The notes under the pieces: generated by a model
What the model saw: only the letters and a program-made list of their open reading frames with translations
What the model was told of the DNA's origin: nothing
The model's database searches: none
Translations under genes and position numbers: made by a program
DNA from: Poriferisodalis sp965204125
GTDB lineage: Bacteria > Actinomycetota > Acidimicrobiia > Acidimicrobiales > Poriferisodalaceae
Reading direction: 5' to 3'
Length of the DNA stretch: 64,000 nt
NCBI RefSeq assembly: GCF_965204125.1
Contig: NZ_OZ241968.1
Location: 1,116,001 to 1,180,000, forward strand
Shown here: positions 58,330 through 64,000 of the stretch, in pieces
Numbering within the stretch: position 1 is the first letter of the stretch
Layout: each line of letters starts with the position of its first letter

Positions 58330-59037
58330 ATGCAGCGCCAGTCAGAAGACGGCCCCACGGAGCCGCCCGCGTCGGGATGGTCATTCCCTCCCGCGTCGAC
58401 CGCAGACGAGAACGGCCTCGTTGGCGCCGGAGCCGATCTCGAGGCGGGCACGCTGCTCGGCGCCTACCGGGCCGGGCTGTTCCCCATGCCGCTGGGCGAC
58501 ACCGTGGGCTGGTGGTCGCCCGATCCGCGCGGCATCCTGCCGCTCAGCTACCTGCGGGTGAGCCGCTCACTGCGGCGAGCCTGCCGACGCTTCGACATCC
58601 GCATCGACACCGCCTTCGAACAGGTGCTGGAATCGTGCGCCGATCCCGCCCGCCCGCACGGCTGGATCAGCGACGACATGCACAACGCCTACCTGCAGCT
58701 CCACGAGCTCGGGTGGGCCCACAGCGTGGAGACCTGGCTCGACGACGAGCTGGTGGGCGGCCTGTACGGCGTGGCCGTGGGCGCCTTCTTCGCCGGCGAG
58801 TCGATGTTCCACACTGAGAGCGACGCCTCCAAGGTGGCCCTCGTGGCGCTGGTTGATGCGCTCAAGGTGACCGGGGGCGCGCTGCTCGACGTGCAGTGGA
58901 CCACACCGCACCTGGCCGGGCTCGGCGCCGTGGAGGTCGAGCGTGCGGCCTACCTGGAACTGCTGGCCGAAGCCATCACCCGGCCGCTGCCTGAGATCTG
59001 GCTGCGCCCGATGGTCTTCCGCATGCTCGACGGCTGA
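58330..59037 (+). CDS. aat: Leucyl/phenylalanyl-tRNA-protein transferase
   Basis: The 235-residue protein has TLLGAYRAGLFPMPLGDTVG, WWSPDPRGILPLSYLRVSRS, RPHGWISDDMHNAYLQLHEL and GVAVGAFFAGESMFHTESDA SK, the Aat hallmarks. It adds Leu/Phe to N-terminal Lys/Arg, marking proteins for ClpS-ClpAP/ClpCP. TAGAGT lies 7 bases before the ATG. Confidence 0.93.
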   Translation: MQRQSEDGPTEPPASGWSFPPASTADENGLVGAGADLEAGTLLGAYRAGLFPMPLGDTVGWWSPDPRGILPLSYLRVSRSLRRACRRFDIRIDTAFEQVLESCADPARPHGWISDDMHNAYLQLHELGWAHSVETWLDDELVGGLYGVAVGAFFAGESMFHTESDASKVALVALVDALKVTGGALLDVQWTTPHLAGLGAVEVERAAYLELLAEAITRPLPEIWLRPMVFRMLDG

Positions 59038-59050
59038 GCCCGGGCCCCGG

Positions 59051-59100
59051 GCCCGAGCGGCCCGTGAGCCCAATCACATGAAGACTGGGAACAAGAGCGG
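59051..59100 (+). repeat. Dispersed intergenic repeat, copy 2
   Basis: GCCCGAGCGGCCCGTGAGC (59051-59069) and GAACAAGAGCGG (59089-59100) repeat the two blocks found downstream of selB at 51220-51255, in the same order. Confidence 0.65.
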
Positions 59101-59141
59101 GCAACACGGGAAGGCTCTGAGGGGCCGTAGCGTTCACGATC

Positions 59142-61118
59142 GTGACGGCTTCCGACTCTCCAGGGCGCTCGCGGCCGTGGCTGATGCGCACGTACTCGGG
59201 GCACTCCACGGCCCAGGCCTCCAACGAGCTGTACCGGTCGATGCTGGCCAAGGGCCAGACCGGGCTGTCGGTGGCCTTCGACCTTCCGACGCAGACCGGC
59301 TACGACCCCGACCACTCGATGGCGCGCGGCGAGGTGGGCAAGGTGGGCGTGCCGGTCACCCACTTGGGCCACATGGCCCAGCTCATGGACGGCATCCCGC
59401 CCGATGCCATGAACACCTCCATGACCATCAACGCAACGGCGCCCTGGCTGCTGAGCCTCTACATCGCCAACGCACAGAACGCCGGGGTGGTGGCCGAGGC
59501 GCTGCGGGGCACCACCCAGAACGACATCGTGAAGGAGTACCTGAGCCGGGGCACGTTCATCTTCCCGCCCGAGGCCAGCCGCCGGCTCACCGTCGACGTA
59601 GTGGCGTACTGCTCGCAGCACGTGCCGCAGTGGAACCCGATCAACGTGTGCAGCTACCACCTGCAGGAAGCCGGCGCCACGCCCACCCAGGAAATCGCCT
59701 ACGCGCTGGCCACCGCAATCGACGTGCTCGACGCGGTGCGCGACAGCGGCAAGGTGCCCCCCGAGCGATTCGACGCCGCGGTGGGCAGCATCTCGTTCTT
59801 CGTGAACGGGGGCATCCGGTTCATCGAAGAGGTCTGCAAGGTGCGGGCCTTCACCCAGATGTGGGACCAGATCTGCGCTGAGCGCTACGGCGTGGCCGAC
59901 CCCAAGCTGCGGCGGTTCCGCTACGGCGTGCAGGTGAACTCGCTCGGGCTCACCGAAGCGCAGCCCGAGAACAACGTGGCCCGGATCACGCTCGAAGCCC
60001 TGGGCGTGACGCTGTCGCAGCGGGCAAGGACCCGCTCGCTGCAGCTCCCTGCTTGGAACGAGGCGCTGGGGCTGCCGCGGCCCTGGGACCAGCAGTGGTC
60101 GCTGCGGATCCAGCAGGTGCTGGCGCACGAGACCGACCTGCTGGAGTACGGCGACATCTTCGACGGCTCGGTGGTGGTCGAGGGACGTACGGCCGAGCTG
60201 GCGGAGTCGGCGCGAGCCGAGCTGGACGACGTGCTCGCGTTGGGTGGCGCGTTCGCCGCGATCACCGAGCTGAAGCGGCGCCTGGTGGCGAGCCACACCG
60301 AGCGGGTGCGCCAGATCGAGGCCAGCGAGCTGACCGTGGTGGGGGTGAACGAGTTCACCGAGACAGCGCCGTCGCCGCTGGAAGGCGACGAGTCGATCCT
60401 GCGGGTGGATCCCGAGGTAGAAGCCGAGCTGGTCGCCGATCTCGAACGCTGGCGCAGCGCACGCGACTCGAACCGGGTCGTCGCAGCCCTCGACGACCTG
60501 CGGGTGGCCGCGTCGGGCGATGTGAACATCATGGGGCCGAGCATCGAGGCCGCTCATGCCGGCGTGACGACCGGCGAGTGGGCCCAAGCCCTGCGCGAGG
60601 TGTTCGGCGAGTTCCGTGCGCCGACCGGTTTGGGAGGCGCCGGTGCAGGGCGGGCGTCGAGGGGGACAGCACTGGCGACCGTGGCCCAGCGGTGCGCCGC
60701 GATGGAGGGCGGGCCGCCCAGGGTGCTGGTTGCCAAGCCAGGCCTCGACGGCCACTCCAACGGGGCCGAGCAGGTGGCGGTAGCGGCACGCGACGCCGGC
60801 ATGGAAGTGGTGTACGAGGGCATCCGGCTGACCCCGAGCCACATTGCTGCTACCGCACGTGACGAGGATGTGGACGTGGTGGGCCTGTCGATCCTGTCGG
60901 GCAGTCACCTGGAGCTGGTGCCCGAGGTGCTGGCGTGCCTCGACGCCGAGGGCGTGAGCGCCCCGGTGGTGGTCGGCGGCATCATCCCGCCCGCGGACCA
61001 TCAGGCGCTGCGCGACGCCGGGGTGGCTGCGGTCTACACCCCGAAGGACTTCGAGCTGGCCGCGATCATGGCCGACATCGCCGGCTTGGCCGAGCAGTCA
61101 CGCGCCGGCACCGGCTGA
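59142..61118 (+). CDS. B12-dependent acyl-CoA mutase, ethylmalonyl-CoA (MeaA) type
   Basis: The 658-residue protein has the TIM-barrel part with TYSGHSTAQASNELYRSMLA, KGQTGLSVAFDLPTQTGYDP and GTTQNDIVKEYLSRGTFIFP, and a C-terminal B12 domain with KPGLDGHSNGAEQVAVAARD (D-x-H-x-x-G near 536). The single-chain layout, the GQTGLSVAFD start and the GHSNGAEQ block point to the ethylmalonyl-CoA mutase (Ecm/MeaA) branch rather than methylmalonyl-CoA mutase large subunit, but assignment by eye is tentative. TAGCGT lies 8 bases before the GTG start. Confidence 0.85.
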   Translation: MTASDSPGRSRPWLMRTYSGHSTAQASNELYRSMLAKGQTGLSVAFDLPTQTGYDPDHSMARGEVGKVGVPVTHLGHMAQLMDGIPPDAMNTSMTINATAPWLLSLYIANAQNAGVVAEALRGTTQNDIVKEYLSRGTFIFPPEASRRLTVDVVAYCSQHVPQWNPINVCSYHLQEAGATPTQEIAYALATAIDVLDAVRDSGKVPPERFDAAVGSISFFVNGGIRFIEEVCKVRAFTQMWDQICAERYGVADPKLRRFRYGVQVNSLGLTEAQPENNVARITLEALGVTLSQRARTRSLQLPAWNEALGLPRPWDQQWSLRIQQVLAHETDLLEYGDIFDGSVVVEGRTAELAESARAELDDVLALGGAFAAITELKRRLVASHTERVRQIEASELTVVGVNEFTETAPSPLEGDESILRVDPEVEAELVADLERWRSARDSNRVVAALDDLRVAASGDVNIMGPSIEAAHAGVTTGEWAQALREVFGEFRAPTGLGGAGAGRASRGTALATVAQRCAAMEGGPPRVLVAKPGLDGHSNGAEQVAVAARDAGMEVVYEGIRLTPSHIAATARDEDVDVVGLSILSGSHLELVPEVLACLDAEGVSAPVVVGGIIPPADHQALRDAGVAAVYTPKDFELAAIMADIAGLAEQSRAGTG

Positions 61119-61186
61119 AGCACGCACCACGCTCATGTCGTGCACGCATCGCCGACGACATCCCCTCTCGGAGTCGTGAGGATCCT

Positions 61187-61732
61187 GTGACGAGCACCGC
61201 CGCACGCACCAAGCGCCGCCGTCTGTGGAAGCTGCTTGTACCGGGCTTCATCGTGCTGTACATCGCCATGATCCCGCTGAATTCCGTGCTCGAGTCCGAG
61301 CACGTCGAGGTATTCCCCTTCTTCAAGTGGAAGCTCTTCACCCACATTCCCGATTGGGAATCGTTCGAGTACGGCCTCGTCATCGATGCGATCGACGGCG
61401 AGCCGCCCGCAGAGACCTATTACCTGATCCCGAGCGACGACGTCCGCGACTGGAAGGCGCTGCGACGCGTCGCGATCGCGTGTGCAAAGGACCGTGGCTG
61501 CGAAGAGGACGTCACCGGCGTGCTGTACCCGATCATCGAGCGGGCACTCGGCGAGCGCAGCATCGATTTCAGCATCGTCAAGGCCGACGTCGACCTGCAT
61601 GAGCTGCAGGACAACATCGACGATTTCGCCGACGGACGGTTGACCAGGACGGATTTCTTCCGACCTAGTGAAGTCATCGCCCAGTGGAATACCCGCACGG
61701 GCCGTCTCGAAGCCACGCTGGACGGCGGCTGA
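61187..61732 (+). CDS. Membrane-anchored hypothetical protein (181 aa)
   Basis: A GTG start behind GAGG opens a protein with one N-terminal membrane helix (LLVPGFIVLYIAMIPLNSVL) and an extracytoplasmic domain with KWKLFTHIPDWESFEYGLVI. It stops 3 bases before the HTTM-DCC gene. Small proteins of this kind often accompany HTTM-type membrane proteins and may form a complex; no family is recognised with certainty. Confidence 0.6.
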   Translation: MTSTAARTKRRRLWKLLVPGFIVLYIAMIPLNSVLESEHVEVFPFFKWKLFTHIPDWESFEYGLVIDAIDGEPPAETYYLIPSDDVRDWKALRRVAIACAKDRGCEEDVTGVLYPIIERALGERSIDFSIVKADVDLHELQDNIDDFADGRLTRTDFFRPSEVIAQWNTRTGRLEATLDGG

Positions 61733-61735
61733 GCC

Positions 61736-63106
61736 ATGTCGCTGCGAATCCGGCACGGCTTGCGACAAATCCGCAGGTCGATGCTCAGCGTCGACACCGC
61801 CGAGCATCGAACTCCCGCCGAACTGACGCGCAGTGCGAACAACGTGGTGCTGCTGAGCCGCTTCTACTACGTGTTCCTTGCCTACCTCGTCGGCACGGGT
61901 CACTACCCGTTCGGCGATGCGTACTCCGGCGGTCCTCCGACCGCTCCGCTGTGGCCGATCAGGCTGGTGGAGCAGCTCGTGGGAACGGATTGGCTCGGCT
62001 ATGAGATTGCGCTCACGGCAGCCGGTCTGCTGTTCGCCCTCGGGGCAGCGGCGGCCCCGGGCACCTTCGTCTTGCGGTTCGGTGCCTTCCTGCACCTGTT
62101 CGTGCACGTCGCGATACGGAATTCGTACGGTTCCATCAACCACGGCGTCCATGTGCTGCTGCTGGTCGGCTTCGCGCTGCTGTTCCTGCCGGGCCGTCGG
62201 CATCGCCAGCTCCACGAGCGGAACAACGTGCGGCGGTGCCTCACGTCCTTGTGGCTGGCGCAAAGCGTCATCTTGCTGTCGTACACCTTGTCGGGCATCT
62301 GGAAGATCTGGTACGGCCGGCTCGAACTGTTCTCGTCGGATGCCCTGACGCGCATCCTGCTGGACCGGTTGCTCGCCGAGGCCGACGAGATTCCGCTGCT
62401 GCTGCCGTTCGTGGCGCAGCACAACTGGCTGGCGCAGTCGATGTGGTGGCTGACGCTCTACATCGAGATCTTTGCGCTGCTGGTGGTGTTCCGGCCTCAT
62501 CTGCACCGGCCTATCGGCGCTGTCCTGATGCTGTTCCACATCACGAGCGATCTGCTCATGAACATCTCGTTTTCCCTCAACATCGTGATGGTGGGCTTGT
62601 TTCTGCTGCTGTCGCCGCTTGCCCCTGACCGGTTCTCGCTGTCGGGGACCGTTCGGTCGCTGCCGATCGTGGGCCTACCGTTCCGCATCATGAAGCGCCG
62701 GCAGCGGTCGCAACGGCCGCAGCAGACCGAGCGGGTCTGGCTCGTGTACGACGGCGAGTGCCCGATGTGCAACAACTACGCCCAGTACCTGCGGCTGCGG
62801 CAATCTGTCGGTGAGTTCGTGCTGGTGGACGCTCGCCAGGGCGGCCCGATCGTCGACGAGGTCCGGCGGCTGCCGCACGATCTGAATGACGGGATGGTGG
62901 TGAAGATCGGCGACCGGCACTACGTCGGTCATGAAGCGCTGCACGTGCTCGCGCTGCTGTCCACCGATCATGGTGCTTTCAACAAGTTCAACCGGTTGGC
63001 GTTCAGCTCGCCGCTGATCTCGCGCTTCACGTACCCGCTGATGAAGGCTGGGCGCTGGGTGCTCTTGAAGCTGAAAGGTGTGGCGCCCATCTCGCCCGAC
63101 GGCTGA
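61736..63106 (+). CDS. HTTM-like membrane protein fused to a DCC thioredoxin-like domain
   Basis: The 456-residue protein has eight or so membrane segments over residues 35-315, with FLHLFVHVAIRNSYGSINHG and LSYTLSGIWKIWYG, resembling the HTTM / vitamin-K-carboxylase-like membrane fold. From about 335 it has a DCC domain with VYDGECPMCNNYAQYLRLRQ, the D-G-x-C-x-x-C redox motif. The pair suggests a membrane redox enzyme acting on quinone or thiols. It follows the small anchored protein by 3 bases. Confidence 0.75.
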   Translation: MSLRIRHGLRQIRRSMLSVDTAEHRTPAELTRSANNVVLLSRFYYVFLAYLVGTGHYPFGDAYSGGPPTAPLWPIRLVEQLVGTDWLGYEIALTAAGLLFALGAAAAPGTFVLRFGAFLHLFVHVAIRNSYGSINHGVHVLLLVGFALLFLPGRRHRQLHERNNVRRCLTSLWLAQSVILLSYTLSGIWKIWYGRLELFSSDALTRILLDRLLAEADEIPLLLPFVAQHNWLAQSMWWLTLYIEIFALLVVFRPHLHRPIGAVLMLFHITSDLLMNISFSLNIVMVGLFLLLSPLAPDRFSLSGTVRSLPIVGLPFRIMKRRQRSQRPQQTERVWLVYDGECPMCNNYAQYLRLRQSVGEFVLVDARQGGPIVDEVRRLPHDLNDGMVVKIGDRHYVGHEALHVLALLSTDHGAFNKFNRLAFSSPLISRFTYPLMKAGRWVLLKLKGVAPISPDG

Positions 63107-64000
63107 TCAGGGATCGGGCCAGGGGTCGGCGGTGTCTGTGATGTTGGCTAGAGAGTCGTTGTCGGCGCCTTCTTTGCGGCCGGTCCAGCGGACTTGACCA
63201 GGTGTGGCGCTCAGGCGGGCAATCACGTTCTGCTGCATGAGCCCGTCGACTTCCACGAACACTCCGCGAGATCTGGCATGGGGGTCGTCTGCTAGCTGGC
63301 TCATGTCGAGGACCGGGGCTGCGGCAGCCTGGGCGTTGTCGAAGGCCTCAACTGCCTCAGCCAGCGTACGCTGTGACACCCAGTCGGCCATTGCCTCGTC
63401 CAACTCGGCGCGATGGGCCATGCGGCCCTCGAAGGTGGTGAAGCGCTCGTCGTCGCCGATGCCGATCATCTCCATGACCCTCGCAGCCACCGAGTCTGTG
63501 GAGCTGCTGACGGCCAGCCACCCGCCGTCGGAGGCCTGGTAGGTGCCACGCGGGACGCTGTAGGGGATGCCTGAACCGAGGCGGGGCTGCAGGTAGCCCT
63601 CGGTGTGCCATGCGGTCATGAGCGGGCCCATCGCCTGCGACATGGACTCGAGCAGGTTGACGTCGACCACCTGGCCGATGCCGCTGCGCAGGGCCACCAA
63701 TGCCGCGAACGCTCCGGCCAGGCCGGCCATCTCGTCGGTGAGCGCCACCGGCGGCAGCAGCGGCGCGCCGTCGGCCTCGCCGTTCATCGAGGCGAAGCCG
63801 CTCATCGCCTCGGCGAGCGTCGCGAAGCCCGGCCGGTCGCGGTACGGGCCGTCCTGGCCGAAGCCGGTCAGCCGCACGACGACCAGCTTCGGGTTGGCTG
63901 CGATCAGTTCGTCGGGCACCAGGCCGAGCGCTTCGAGCTTGCCGGGCCGGAAGTTCTCCACCAGCACATCGGCGACGGCGAGCAGCCGGCGCAGCAGCGC
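63107..64000 (-). CDS. CoA-transferase family III (CaiB/BaiF type), N-terminus cut off
   Basis: The minus frame enters from the right edge (ADVLVENFRPGKLEALGL) and ends at 63107. RLTGFGQDGPYRDRPGFATL, GSGIPYSVPRGTYQASDGGW and GIGDDERFTTFEGRMAHRAE are typical of formyl-CoA/carnitine CoA transferases and alpha-methylacyl-CoA racemases. The N-terminal third with the catalytic Asp lies outside the window. It abuts the stop of the HTTM-DCC gene. Confidence 0.88.
   Translation of the reverse strand, partial: ALLRRLLAVADVLVENFRPGKLEALGLVPDELIAANPKLVVVRLTGFGQDGPYRDRPGFATLAEAMSGFASMNGEADGAPLLPPVALTDEMAGLAGAFAALVALRSGIGQVVDVNLLESMSQAMGPLMTAWHTEGYLQPRLGSGIPYSVPRGTYQASDGGWLAVSSSTDSVAARVMEMIGIGDDERFTTFEGRMAHRAELDEAMADWVSQRTLAEAVEAFDNAQAAAAPVLDMSQLADDPHARSRGVFVEVDGLMQQNVIARLSATPGQVRWTGRKEGADNDSLANITDTADPWPDP

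Noticed and set aside
59038..59141. Cobalamin riboswitch before the B12-dependent mutase
   Set aside because: The gap is only about 100 bases, the gene appears leaderless, and no B12-box-like sequence was seen.

Overview
The window is strongly GC-rich and reads as the chromosome of a high-GC actinobacterium. Three WhiB-type Fe-S regulators, a SenX3/RegX3-like pair, DUF222-HNH and F420-type PPOX proteins, GTG starts and extensive ATGA/GTGA overlaps all fit Actinomycetota. A deep-branching class such as Acidimicrobiia is my best guess, but that is inference from gene content, not a phylogeny.

Layout. Bases 1-11,400 are an accessory region. They hold short hypothetical genes, a toxin-antitoxin pair next to an AAA/DUF4143 ATPase, several decayed PIN-toxin and glyoxalase-like (PhnB-type) copies joined to each other, a broken NYN gene, and two RCC1-repeat exported proteins, one with an N-terminal pair of cell-wall-binding-like repeats. 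Bases 11,400-22,600 carry a PDZ-Lon-type membrane protease, a HEAT-repeat protein, a DUF222-HNH protein, a lipoprotein, the operon epimerase-moaE-membrane protein-mreB, a metalloprotease-like protein and an MFS exporter. Bases 22,689-29,527 are a complete phosphate regulon read leftwards (pstS-pstC-pstA-pstB-phoU-histidine kinase-response regulator), with a PHO box in front. Bases 30,000-35,000 have two WhiB genes, tatA and a compact Tad/Flp pilus locus.

Bases 35,100-43,700 contain selC (tRNA-Sec), a primary-type sigma factor, nadE and a nitrogen block: glnII and glnA diverge from a shared regulatory gap, followed by a GlnR-like regulator. Bases 43,888-51,540 hold a [2Fe-2S]/molybdenum-hydroxylase-like fusion, an A-type Fe-S carrier, Mrp, a NUDIX protein, selA-selB and a third WhiB. 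Bases 51,600-64,000 are mostly housekeeping: an NfeD-like protein, tRNA-Pro followed by a hairpin array, lysC-asd, a cyclophilin, aat, an ethylmalonyl/methylmalonyl-CoA mutase, an HTTM-DCC fusion and a truncated CoA-transferase.

How it works together. Phosphate import and sensing form one coupled unit. Nitrogen assimilation sits with its likely regulator, and the intergenic gap carries an 11-nt direct repeat like the PHO box. selA, selB and selC are all present, but no selenoprotein gene was recognised. Two genome-style features stand out: at least twelve genes have a TANNNT element 6-9 nt before the start codon, which implies leaderless transcripts, and at least two conserved genes have no canonical start but have a CTG overlapping the upstream stop as CTGA.
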